Positions 33,509 to 41,343 of a DNA stretch of 64,000 nucleotides are shown here, piece after piece; within the stretch, counting starts at the first letter, position 1; each line of letters opens with the position of its first letter. The notes beneath the pieces were generated by a model. That model was not told the DNA's origin and did no database searches. It worked only from the letters and a program-made list of their open reading frames with translations. Made by a program: the position numbers and the translations under genes. Location: contig NZ_JAODNM010000146.1 of the NCBI RefSeq assembly GCF_025464955.1, positions 1-64,000 on the forward strand. The letters are read 5' to 3'. The stretch is from Amycolatopsis sp. (GTDB lineage Bacteria; Actinomycetota; Actinomycetes; Mycobacteriales; Pseudonocardiaceae).

Positions 33509-34756
33509 TTACAGGTGGCAGGTATTTCGCCTGGGTCTTCGAAGCGGATCGAGATAATCGGGCGGGATGAAGTCCGGTCTCCCGTCACCGCCCATCCGTA
33601 CTTCCCAACCGCCACAATGAATTAATCGGTGGTGCCGTTCACAAAGGAGGGTCAAGTTGTTCAGGTCGGTTGGCCCGCCTAGGATCCAAAAAATAATGTG
33701 GTTACCCTCAGTGTGTTTGGCATGTTTATTGCAACCGGGAAAAGCGCATCCGCGGTCTCGCATGACAAGTCGTCGCCGTTGCCCGGTGGTGATGATTCTC
33801 TTGGACCGACCTAGATCCATCTGTTCACTCTCGGTCCCGAGAACAGCGGGGATCACCTTGCAGTCACAGGCGAGCATCCGTGCTTCGGCGGCGGTGATGA
33901 CGCCACCGTAGTCGAGCATCGCCGTTCCGATGCCGGACTTGAGTGTTTCGTAGTCCACGGTGACCGCCACATGCACCCGGTCACCACCGTGAGTCGGGAT
34001 CTCGTCGACGGTCATGGCGAGGCGGATGAGGTCGACGAGGGCGTCGGCGTGGCGTTCCCATTGGCTGCGGGTGTCGCGGCCTTCCTCTTTTGTCGAGTGT
34101 GGTTTCGCGAGGGGGTCGAGGGCGGCGCGGAGTTGGGCGTAGGCGAGGTTGTCCAGCTTGCCTTTGAGCGTGGCGGAGCCGTCGCGGTGTTCCTGGAACG
34201 ACAGCTCCCGCTCCGGTCTCTCCGGCGGGTCCTTCGGCTCCGGCCCGTCCGGATCCAACGTGTCCAGGATCCGGTCACCGGCCTTCTTCACCTCAACCGG
34301 GGACGCGTTCACGGCAAGGTTGACCAGGATCTTCTCCGCGGCCACCCGGTCTTCGTCCGACACGGTCGCCGGGATGGCCGTCATCGTTTTCACGATGACG
34401 TCGACATGCGCGGGAGTGAGGACACCGGTTAGTGCGGCGAGACCGGTCAGGGGTGCGACAGCGGGGATCTCTGTCCCGTCGATGGCGTACAAGGAGTTGG
34501 TGCCGCGGGCACGGACCACGATCTGACGTGCCGCAGGCTCGGACAACCCCGTCGTATGCATCAACCACTGCACCGCCGAGTTGTACTGATGAGTCACCTT
34601 GATGCCATCAGTCTCAGTCTTGGTGACCACCAGACCCAGCAGCGCGGTGTACCGGTTCATCTCCCCGGTGATCGCCCGCGCGTACTCGACCAGTGTCGCC
34701 GGATCAGCACGCCGGATATCGGCGGCATCGGGGAGGGTGATCGTATCGCTGGGCAC
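33509..34756 (-). CDS. DUF222 (13E12-repeat type) HNH endonuclease-like protein
   Basis: A 415-residue protein. The N-terminal two thirds is the helical DUF222 domain of the actinobacterial 13E12 family. The C-terminal HNH region (about 335-390) has C-A-F-P-G-C, then N-H-I-I-F-W, G-G-P-T-D-L-N-N-L and L-L-C-E-R-H-H-R-L-I-H: zinc cysteines plus the His-Asn-His core. The first H of the usual H-H-I is N here. These genes are numerous in actinomycetes, sometimes linked to mobile elements; in mycobacteria several are SOS-induced. An SOS-like box lies 20 bp upstream. The start is GTG at 34756. The protein's biological role is not known. Confidence 0.85.
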   Translation of the reverse strand: MPSDTITLPDAADIRRADPATLVEYARAITGEMNRYTALLGLVVTKTETDGIKVTHQYNSAVQWLMHTTGLSEPAARQIVVRARGTNSLYAIDGTEIPAVAPLTGLAALTGVLTPAHVDVIVKTMTAIPATVSDEDRVAAEKILVNLAVNASPVEVKKAGDRILDTLDPDGPEPKDPPERPERELSFQEHRDGSATLKGKLDNLAYAQLRAALDPLAKPHSTKEEGRDTRSQWERHADALVDLIRLAMTVDEIPTHGGDRVHVAVTVDYETLKSGIGTAMLDYGGVITAAEARMLACDCKVIPAVLGTESEQMDLGRSKRIITTGQRRRLVMRDRGCAFPGCNKHAKHTEGNHIIFWILGGPTDLNNLTLLCERHHRLIHCGGWEVRMGGDGRPDFIPPDYLDPLRRPRRNTCHL

Positions 34757-34775
34757 TTCTCTATTCTACTGCGAT

Positions 34776-34791
34776 TCGAACGTACATTCGG
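34776..34791. promoter_or_regulatory. SOS/LexA-like box before the DUF222/HNH gene
   Basis: TCGAACgtacATTCGG matches the actinobacterial LexA consensus TCGAAC-N4-GTTCGA in the whole left half and four of six positions in the right half. It is 20 bp upstream of the GTG. A second, overlapping palindrome, GAACACGTTC (34791-34800), follows. LexA control of 13E12-family genes is known in mycobacteria; here it is inferred. Confidence 0.45.
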
Positions 34792-34800
34792 AACACGTTC

Positions 34801-35149
34801 AGGTGCTAGATTAAGTCGCGGAACGTAGCCGTTGGTTATTCGGAAAGGCTTCTATAGCAACGAATTTCGCCCGCTCGCCTCCTGCAACTGCTTGCCGCGT
34901 CACTCACTCATACACCAGACGAACGAGCGCAGTCGCTTACCGTGATTGACGAATTGCGAACGGCGCGATGCGCGCGGTCACTGCAAGGAAATTCCCTTTC
35001 AATCACCGTGAAACCCCAACGGCGTTCCCTCCTCGCCCAACCGCAGTTACTGCGGGTCACCGAAATGGGCACGCAGGCCAGCCGATCGCCGCCTTTGTCG
35101 GCCGGGAATCGCGCGTACCCTCCGGGGAAGTGCTGCCGGGGGAGGCGGG
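34801..35149. other. Gene-free stretch upstream of the MFS gene
   Basis: These 349 bp contain no open frame with coding-like composition that I can support. The local GC content is somewhat lower near 34840-34990. The last 10 bp hold GGGGGAGGCGGG, the ribosome-binding site of the MFS gene. I see no tRNA-like fold or repeat. Confidence 0.4.
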
Positions 35150-36385
35150 ATGACCGGACTGGACCGGCCGGTGGGGATCCATCGGGTGTTCGCGCTCGGC
35201 GAGTTCCGGGCGCTGTTCGCGGCGCAGCTGGTTTCCGTTGCGGGGGACCAGTTGGCGCGCGTGGCGTTGTCGATTCTGGTGTTCGACCGGACGCGTTCGG
35301 CGGGGTGGGCGGCGGCGACGTACGCGTTGACGTTCTTGCCGGACCTCCTCGGGGGGCCGCTGCTTTCCGGGCTGGCAGACCGTTTTCCGCGGCGGTCGGT
35401 GATGGTGCTGGCCGATTTGGCGCGGCTGGTGCTTGTCTCGGCGATGGCGGTGCCGGGGATGTCGCTGCCGGCGGTGGCCGGGCTGCTGGTTTTGGTGCAA
35501 CTGCTCAACACGCCTTGGGGCGCGGCGCGAGCGGCGCTGTTGCCGCAGGTGCTCGAAGGCGAGCTGTTCGTCGCGGGCAACGCGGTGTTTTCGATGACCA
35601 CCCAGTCCGCGCAGGTGCTGGGGTTCGCCGGCGGCGGGTTGACCGTGGCTTTCTTGGGTCCGAGCGGTGCTTTATGGGTCGACGCGGGGACTTTCGCGGT
35701 TTCGGCGACGGTGATCCGATGGGGCGTCCGGCTCCGGGCCGCGCCGAACGCGTCGGCTGACCGGAAAGTCCGTTGGGCCGCGGAGCTTCGCGCCGGACTG
35801 TTCCTCGTGACGCGTGATCGGAAGCTGCGGGCACTCGTCGCGCTCGCGTGTGTGTCGGGTTTCTACATCGCCGGTGAGGCCATCGCGGCGCCTTACGCGG
35901 CTGAACTCGGTGGTGGTGCGGCAACGGTCGGGTCGCTGCTGGCGTCGTACGCGGTCGGCAACGTCGTTGGGATGGCTTTGCTGGCAAGGATTCCTCGACA
36001 GTTGCGCACACGTCTGATGGTGCCGCTCGCGGTGTTGGCCTGTGCGACGCTGATCGGCTGCGCGGCGAACCCCGGGCTGAGCCTGACGCTCACCCTGTGG
36101 TTCTGCTCCGGCGCGGCGGGCGCGTACAACCTGACCGCGTCGACGTTGTTCGTGCAGGCGGTGCCGGATTCCCGCCGGGGCCAGGCTTTCGGACTGGCGG
36201 TGACCGCGTTGCGGGTGTCCCAGGGGGTTGGCGTCGTGCTCGCCGGGCTGGCGGCCGAACACCTGTCGCCGCACCTCGTCGTGGCGCTCGCCGGCGCGTT
36301 GGGAGTGCTGGCCGCCGGCGCGGCAGGCTTGGCTTGGCGTCGGGCTTCTCCACCGGTCGCCCCCGGTTCGGTGGGCGACCGGTGA
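35150..36385 (+). CDS. MFS transporter
   Basis: A 411-residue membrane protein with about 12 hydrophobic helices in two halves. The first half begins F-R-A-L-F-A-A-Q-L-V-S-V-A-G-D-Q and has the loop motif G-L-A-D-R-F-P-R-R near 75-83, the classic MFS motif A between helices 2 and 3. The second half repeats the pattern from about 215. It resembles the drug- or macrolide-efflux-like MFS-3 group, where F-R-x-L-x-x-x-x-x-V-S-x-x-G-D is the usual start. The substrate is unknown. GGAGGCGGG precedes the ATG. A small ORF on the other strand follows 19 bp after the stop. Confidence 0.88.
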   Translation: MTGLDRPVGIHRVFALGEFRALFAAQLVSVAGDQLARVALSILVFDRTRSAGWAAATYALTFLPDLLGGPLLSGLADRFPRRSVMVLADLARLVLVSAMAVPGMSLPAVAGLLVLVQLLNTPWGAARAALLPQVLEGELFVAGNAVFSMTTQSAQVLGFAGGGLTVAFLGPSGALWVDAGTFAVSATVIRWGVRLRAAPNASADRKVRWAAELRAGLFLVTRDRKLRALVALACVSGFYIAGEAIAAPYAAELGGGAATVGSLLASYAVGNVVGMALLARIPRQLRTRLMVPLAVLACATLIGCAANPGLSLTLTLWFCSGAAGAYNLTASTLFVQAVPDSRRGQAFGLAVTALRVSQGVGVVLAGLAAEHLSPHLVVALAGALGVLAAGAAGLAWRRASPPVAPGSVGDR

Positions 36386-36404
36386 AAGGCCATGGGAAGC
36401 CCGG

Positions 36405-36488
36405 TTAGAACCGCGTCCAGTCGGTGGGGCGCTGGGTGCGGCGGGTCCAGTCGGTCGGGCGGCCGGTGCGGGGGAAGGTGGTGTTCAT
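36405..36488 (-). CDS. 27-residue small ORF with a repeated RPTDWTR motif
   Basis: A minus-strand ORF of 28 codons reads M-N-T-T-F-P-R-T-G, then R-P-T-D-W-T-R, R-T-Q, and R-P-T-D-W-T-R-F before the stop. The septet R-P-T-D-W-T-R occurs twice, ten residues apart. A strong GAGGAGG lies 8 nt before the ATG, which is why I call it a gene despite its size. It is rich in Arg, Thr and Trp, with no signal peptide or membrane helix. It lies between an MFS gene and a divergent GGDEF gene. I do not recognise it; it could be a small regulatory or membrane-interacting peptide. Confidence 0.55.
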   Translation of the reverse strand: MNTTFPRTGRPTDWTRRTQRPTDWTRF

Positions 36489-36624
36489 GATGGGTGCCTC
36501 CTCGGCGGGAAAGGTGACGACCCTGCGTGAGAAGGCCGTTCACCGTCTGGGCTAATGACACACGGCGTGCGCCTGGTTACCATTACGGGTCCTATCCGCA
36601 CAGGTGCGAGGGGGTAGGCCCGCG

Positions 36625-37971
36625 ATGCTATTTTCCCGTGCGCGGACGTCCTTGCCCAGCGCCCCCAGGCGGCTAGACGGTCTCGATCCGCGGCGATGGC
36701 CGCTGTGGTCGCTGTCCCGCCCGGTGCTCATGTACCTCGGTCTCGTCGAAATCGCCGCTGCCGTCGCCGCCACGATGACCGCGACTTTGGTGCCGATCAC
36801 GTCGCAAGCCCTGATCTGGTGCGCGCTTCTGATCGTTGCCGAGCTCGGTCACCTCGAGGCCGCGCGCGGTATCGAACGGATCAGGGAACTGGGCGCGGAC
36901 GGAAGCCCGCACATGCATCTGCAGTCGATCTGGATCTTCGCCGCGTTGCTGTTGGTGCCGCCACCGCTGGTGTTGCTGGTGATCGTGATCAGCTACGGCC
37001 ATTCCTGGGTGCGGGTCTACCGGCGCCGCTCTGTCTTGCACCGAAAGGTCTTTTCCGCGGCCACGGTGGTTTTGGCGTGCACGTGCGCGTACACCGTGCT
37101 CTACGCGGGGACGGCGGGCCAGGTGCCGTTCATGGCGCGGCTGGACGGGTTCTCCGGCATGGTGACGCTCATCCTCGCCGGTTTCGTCTACTTCGGGGTC
37201 AACTACGCCATGGTCGTCGCCATGATTCTGGTGACCAACCCGGCGAACCCCGGTCGCCAGGCGCTCGGCAACGTTTCGGACATCCTGATCGTCGGTGCCG
37301 CCGTCGGGCTGGGTTGCGGGGTCGCGTTGGTGATGACCGTGCGGCCGTGGCTGCTGCCGGTGCTGATGATCACCCCGCTCGCGTTGCAGCTCGGTCTGCT
37401 GCTGCCCCAACTGCGTGCGGCGTCGCGCACGGACTCGAAGACCGGCCTGATCACCTTGGGTTTCTGGGACGAGGTCGCCCAACGCGAGCTGCTGCGCGCG
37501 CGGCGGCTCGCTTCGACGGTCGGTGTGCTGATGATCGACATCGACCACTTCAAGCGCATCAACGACCAGCGCGGCCACCTCGCCGGGGACGAGGTCCTCC
37601 GCGCGGTCGCGACCGCGATCAGAGGGCAGGTCCGGGCGGAGGACTTCGTCGGCCGCTACGGCGGCGAGGAGTTCGTCGTACTCCTTCCCGGCGTCACCGG
37701 CGCGGAGGCGGCGAAGGTCGCCGAGCGTGTCCGGCTGGGCATCAAAGCACTCGCCGTCGACGTGCCGGCCAAGGACCTCGGCGAACCGCCGGTCACGGTC
37801 CGTGGGCTCGGCGCGTCCATCGGCGTCGCCGCGTACCCGCAGCACGCCACCGAACTGGGCGACCTGCTCCAAGCCGCCGACGTGGCGCTGTACGAGGCCA
37901 AGGAGACCGGACGCGGCAAGGTCGTCGAAAGCTCACGCCCCCTGCCGCCCGGGATCACCGCATCGCGCTGA
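36625..37971 (+). CDS. Membrane-bound diguanylate cyclase (GGDEF)
   Basis: A 448-residue protein with about seven membrane helices in residues 30-260 and a C-terminal GGDEF domain (about 275-440). The active site reads Y-G-G-E-E-F, an active variant of the signature. R-A-E-D lies five residues before it and fits the R-x-x-D inhibitory site for c-di-GMP feedback. D-S-K-T-G-L and D-I-D-H-F-K-R-I-N-D are the usual nucleotide- and metal-binding elements. It should make c-di-GMP at the membrane. The ATG at 36625 is chosen; an in-frame GTG at 36604 is possible. Its 3' end overlaps that of the convergent folD gene by 17 bp. Confidence 0.9.
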   Translation: MLFSRARTSLPSAPRRLDGLDPRRWPLWSLSRPVLMYLGLVEIAAAVAATMTATLVPITSQALIWCALLIVAELGHLEAARGIERIRELGADGSPHMHLQSIWIFAALLLVPPPLVLLVIVISYGHSWVRVYRRRSVLHRKVFSAATVVLACTCAYTVLYAGTAGQVPFMARLDGFSGMVTLILAGFVYFGVNYAMVVAMILVTNPANPGRQALGNVSDILIVGAAVGLGCGVALVMTVRPWLLPVLMITPLALQLGLLLPQLRAASRTDSKTGLITLGFWDEVAQRELLRARRLASTVGVLMIDIDHFKRINDQRGHLAGDEVLRAVATAIRGQVRAEDFVGRYGGEEFVVLLPGVTGAEAAKVAERVRLGIKALAVDVPAKDLGEPPVTVRGLGASIGVAAYPQHATELGDLLQAADVALYEAKETGRGKVVESSRPLPPGITASR

Positions 37972-38800
37972 CGGCCGCGTCGACGGTCTGCTCCAGCAGC
38001 ACGGCGATCGTCGTAGGGCCGACGCCGCCGGGGACCGGAGTGAGCAGCCCTGCGCGCGTCGTGGCTTCGTCGAACGCGACATCGCCGACGTTGCCTGCGT
38101 TGTAGCCCGCGTCGATCACCACGGCCCCGGGCTTGAGCCAGTCACCCCGGACGAACTCCGCTTTGCCGACCGCGGCCACCAGGACGTCTGCCGTACGCGT
38201 GAGGGAAGGCAGGTCTCGGGTCTTCGAGTGACAGATCGTGACCGTGGCATTCCGGGCGAGCAGCAGCATGGCGACCGGTTTGCCCAGGATCGGACTGCGT
38301 CCAAGGACGACCGCGTGTTTGCCGGCGAGGTCGACGTCGTAGTGGTCGAGCAGCCGCATGATCCCGCCCGGGGTGCAGGACACGAAACCCGCGTCGCCGA
38401 ACGACATGCGCGCGAACGAGGCCATGGTGACGCCGTCGACGTCCTTGCCCGGCGCGATGGCCTCGAAGGCCGCCCGCTCGTCGATGTGCGGCGGTACGGG
38501 GTGCTGGAGCAGGATGCCGTGGACGTCCGGGTCGCGTGACAGCTCGGTGATCGCCGCGACCAGCGCCTCGGTTGTCGTCGACGTCGGAAGCTGGACGTGC
38601 CGGGATGCTATCCCCGCGTTCCGACAGCGGTTCTGCTTCATTTTCACGTAGGTCGCCGAGGCGGGGTCGTCGCCGACGAGCACGGTCGCCAGGCAGGGCT
38701 CCGATCCGGTTCGTTCGCGGAAAAGCCGCGCGCGCTGGGTCGTTCGCTCGACGAGGTCGCGGGCGAGTTCGGTACCGGACATGAGCTGGGTGTCGTGCAT
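37955..38800 (-). CDS. folD: Bifunctional methylenetetrahydrofolate dehydrogenase/cyclohydrolase
   Basis: A 281-residue FolD that interconverts methylene-, methenyl- and formyl-tetrahydrofolate with NADP. Y51-V-K-M-K55 gives the catalytic Y-x-x-x-K. G-I-L-L-Q-H-P-V-P near 97-105 and P-G-K-D-V-D-G-V near 118-125 are family signatures. The Rossmann motif is V-V-L-G-R-S-P-I-L-G-K-P, and P-V-P-G-G-V-G-P-T-T lies near the end. GAGGAACC precedes the ATG at 38800; the longer frame upstream lacks family similarity. The C-terminal codons overlap the convergent GGDEF gene. Confidence 0.95.
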   Translation of the reverse strand: MHDTQLMSGTELARDLVERTTQRARLFRERTGSEPCLATVLVGDDPASATYVKMKQNRCRNAGIASRHVQLPTSTTTEALVAAITELSRDPDVHGILLQHPVPPHIDERAAFEAIAPGKDVDGVTMASFARMSFGDAGFVSCTPGGIMRLLDHYDVDLAGKHAVVLGRSPILGKPVAMLLLARNATVTICHSKTRDLPSLTRTADVLVAAVGKAEFVRGDWLKPGAVVIDAGYNAGNVGDVAFDEATTRAGLLTPVPGGVGPTTIAVLLEQTVDAAVSAMR

Positions 38801-38953
38801 GAGGGTTCCTCGAGCGTCGCGGGATGCCCAGGCGCACGGCTCACGGCGAGGCCGCTCCACGGTGGTACTCCACCCGAACGCCAGTCACGGCCCGGATCGG
38901 ACGATACCGGAAATCGAGGTGCCCCGCGGGCGTCGTGTTGCCATCCTGAAGCC

Positions 38954-39598
38954 ATGCTCATCGACCACTTCCCGCCGGCTGGGCTTCGCCTGCGGACGCC
39001 TCGCCTGGAACTGCGGCTTCCGTCGCCAGAACAGCTCGCCGAGCTGGCCCAGCTAGCCGCGGGCGGGATCCACGAGCCGGGGTCGATGCCGTTCCTCATC
39101 CCGTGGACCGAGCTTCCGGCCGCCGAAATCGCGACGCGCATCGTCCAGCGGCATTGGCTGGGGCTGGGCAAGTGGAGGCCGCAGAGCTGGTCGGCCGACT
39201 TCACCGTGCTCAGCGAGGGCACCGTCGTGGGGCTGCAGACGCTCCACGCGCAGGACTTGGCGATCACCGGCGAGGTCAAGACCGGCTCGTGGCTGGGGTT
39301 GCCGCACCAGGGGCAGGGGATCGGTACCGAGATGCGGGCGGCGGTGCTGCATCTGGCCTTCAGCGGCCTTGGCGCGCTCGAAGCGTGCTCGGCCGCCTTC
39401 GAGGACAACCTGGCGTCCCAGCGCGTATCGCGCAAGCTCGGCTACCAGGACGACGGCGTCGAGCGCTGTGTGGTGGACGGCGAGCTCAGGATCGACCGCA
39501 GGCTGCGCCTCACCCGGGCGGACTGGGAGCGCCGTCGGACGGTCCCGGTCGAGATCGAGGGGCTGGCACCCTGCCTGCCGTTCTTCGGCCTCACCTGA
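38954..39598 (+). CDS. GNAT-family N-acetyltransferase (RimJ/RimL-like)
   Basis: A 214-residue acetyltransferase. It begins with the R-L-R-T-P-R-L-E-L-R-L-P strand of RimJ/RimL-type enzymes. The acetyl-CoA loop is in L-P-H-Q-G-Q-G-I-G-T-E-M near 116-127. A-A-F-E-D-N-L-A-S-Q-R-V-S-R-K-L-G-Y is the typical final helix and strand. Such enzymes acetylate protein N-termini, antibiotics or small amines; the acceptor is unknown. The ATG at 38954 is the natural family start. Confidence 0.88.
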   Translation: MLIDHFPPAGLRLRTPRLELRLPSPEQLAELAQLAAGGIHEPGSMPFLIPWTELPAAEIATRIVQRHWLGLGKWRPQSWSADFTVLSEGTVVGLQTLHAQDLAITGEVKTGSWLGLPHQGQGIGTEMRAAVLHLAFSGLGALEACSAAFEDNLASQRVSRKLGYQDDGVERCVVDGELRIDRRLRLTRADWERRRTVPVEIEGLAPCLPFFGLT

Positions 39599-39781
39599 GC
39601 ACAACGCCGCTGACCTGCGGAAGGTCGCTCTGGGTGAGCGGGCGTATCGATCGGGGGTGGACCTAGGACCACTGGCGATCGGCTGGTCTGCACCCTCGGA
39701 ACGGCCTTCGGTTCTCCCTAGTGTTGTCCCCAGCGAGAAGAAGCAGGCAGCGCCAGCCGGCGCCGGGCACAGGGAGCAGAC

Positions 39782-40471
39782 GTGAACACAGCAGTCGCGC
39801 AGCAGGCCAGGACCGCGGATTTCGTCCGGCTCGAGTCGGTCCGCAAGTGCTACGACTCGGCGCCTCTCGGTGAGGTTGCCCTCGCCGGTGTCACGCTCAG
39901 CCTCGCCGAAGGCAGCTTCACTGCCGTGGTGGGCCCCGCCGGCTCGGGCAAGAGCAGCTTCCTGCGGTGTGCGGCGGGGCTGACGCGGCCCACGACGGGT
40001 TCCGTGATGCTTGACGGCGTCAAGCTCGGTGAACTCGACGACGCGGAGCTCACGGCGTTGCGGCGCGAGCGCATCGGCTTCCTCACCGCCGACGCGAACC
40101 TGCAGCCGTCGCTGACCGTGCGGCAGAACGTCCTGCTCCCGCTGCGGCTCGCCGGGCGTGACATCGCCGCCGACGCGGCCGACAAGGCGCTTGAGCAGGT
40201 CGGCGTCGCGGAGTTGGCCCACCACCGCACCGAGGAGCTGACGGCCGCCCAGCGGCAGCGTGTCGCGCTGGCCCGTGCGCTGGTGGTCGACCCACTGGTG
40301 ATTTTCGCCGACGAACCGGTCCGCGACCTCGACGCGGCGGCCGCAGGTGACTTTCTGCGACTGCTCCGGGCGACCGGCCGGACCGTCGTGCTGACGACCG
40401 CCGACCCGGGTGTCGCCGGGCAGGCCGACGAGACCGTGCACCTCGACGGCGGCAGGATCGCGGCAGCTTGA
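39782..40471 (+). CDS. Orphan ABC-type ATPase with degenerate catalytic motifs
   Basis: A 229-residue protein resembling LolD/MacB-type ABC ATPases. Walker A is G-P-A-G-S-G-K-S-S (about 57-65) and Walker B L-V-I-F-A-D-E-P, both intact. The other motifs are altered: the signature is L-T-A-A-Q instead of L-S-G-G-Q, the Q-loop reads I-G-F-L-T-A-D instead of G-F-V-F-Q, and the switch region reads L-T-T-A-D-P where T-H-D-P is expected, so the switch His is lost. No permease gene is next to it. It probably binds ATP but hydrolyses it poorly, so a regulatory or partner role is possible. GTG start with AGGGAG upstream. Confidence 0.82.
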   Translation: MNTAVAQQARTADFVRLESVRKCYDSAPLGEVALAGVTLSLAEGSFTAVVGPAGSGKSSFLRCAAGLTRPTTGSVMLDGVKLGELDDAELTALRRERIGFLTADANLQPSLTVRQNVLLPLRLAGRDIAADAADKALEQVGVAELAHHRTEELTAAQRQRVALARALVVDPLVIFADEPVRDLDAAAAGDFLRLLRATGRTVVLTTADPGVAGQADETVHLDGGRIAAA

Positions 40472-40628
40472 GCCCCTTTTCGCCACCGGCCGCGATCGGT
40501 CGTGCGGGCTCCGCTAAACCTCGTGCGCGAACGGACCAACCTCGCCCGCATTACCCCAAATGGCTCCGTAGAGTGATTAAATCTGCGTACGTTCTGTGGG
40601 GGGACTGGGGCTGGGAAGTTGGCGCGGC

Positions 40629-41234
40629 ATGATCAAGGTGATGCTGGCTGAGGATATGCACATGGTGCGCGGAGCACTGGTCGCATTGCTCAACCTCGAA
40701 ACCGATATCCAAGTGGTGGCGGAAGTCGCCAACGGCAACGAAATCCTGCCGACGGCGCAGCGGCACCTGCCCGACGTCGCGGTGATCGACATCGACCTGC
40801 CGGGCATGGACGGGCTGACCGCGGCCGGGGAGATGCATGCCCGGCTGCCCGCGTGCCGCACGCTGATCCTGACCAGTCTCGGCCGACCTGGCACGCTGCG
40901 CCGGGCGCTCTCGGCGAAGGTCGGCGGGTTCATCCTCAAGGACGCGCCGTCCCGCGAGCTCGCCGACGCGATCCGCGGGGTCGCCGTCGGCCGTCGTGTC
41001 ATCGACAGCCAGCTCGCGCTCGCCGCGTGGGACACCCAGGACTGCCCGCTGACCCCGCGGGAGGTCGAGGTACTGCGGCTGGCGTCGGACGGTACCGAGG
41101 TCGTCGAGATCGCCGCGCGACTGTTCCTCACCGCGGGCACGGTCCGCAACTACCTGACGACGGTCGCCACGAAACTCAACGCCCGCAACCGTGTCGATGC
41201 CATCCGCATCGCCAAAGACAGCGGATGGCTCTGA
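40629..41234 (+). CDS. NarL/FixJ-type response regulator (DesR-like)
   Basis: A 201-residue regulator. The receiver domain has A-E-D near 8, the phospho-acceptor D in V-A-V-I-D-I-D-L-P-G near 53-55 and the conserved K in F-I-L-K-D-A near 105. The C-terminal LuxR HTH (about 140-195) has L-T-P-R-E-V-E-V-L-R-L and L-F-L-T-A-G-T-V-R-N-Y-L, as in DesR-type proteins. ATG at 40629. It converges with a DesK-like kinase gene, its likely partner, across a shared terminator. Confidence 0.9.
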   Translation: MIKVMLAEDMHMVRGALVALLNLETDIQVVAEVANGNEILPTAQRHLPDVAVIDIDLPGMDGLTAAGEMHARLPACRTLILTSLGRPGTLRRALSAKVGGFILKDAPSRELADAIRGVAVGRRVIDSQLALAAWDTQDCPLTPREVEVLRLASDGTEVVEIAARLFLTAGTVRNYLTTVATKLNARNRVDAIRIAKDSGWL

Positions 41235-41282
41235 CCCGCCTTTGCTGAACTCTTCAAGCTTCCCACTTTTGCGCTTTTGTGG

Positions 41283-41305
41283 GGTCTCTTAGTTTCTAAG
41301 AGACC
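41283..41305. terminator. Bidirectional terminator between the regulator and kinase genes
   Basis: GGTCTCTTA (41283-41291) pairs perfectly with TAAGAGACC (41297-41305) around GTTTC. It lies between the convergent response regulator and histidine kinase genes, in an AT-rich gap. Confidence 0.75.
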
Positions 41306-41343
41306 GCGAGTCGACGGCGAGTTGCGGTAGTTGGCGTCTGCCC

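Noticed and set aside
34801..35149. Small ORFs before the MFS gene
   Set aside because: Frames such as that at 34942 lack a ribosome-binding site and run into the MFS gene in another frame.
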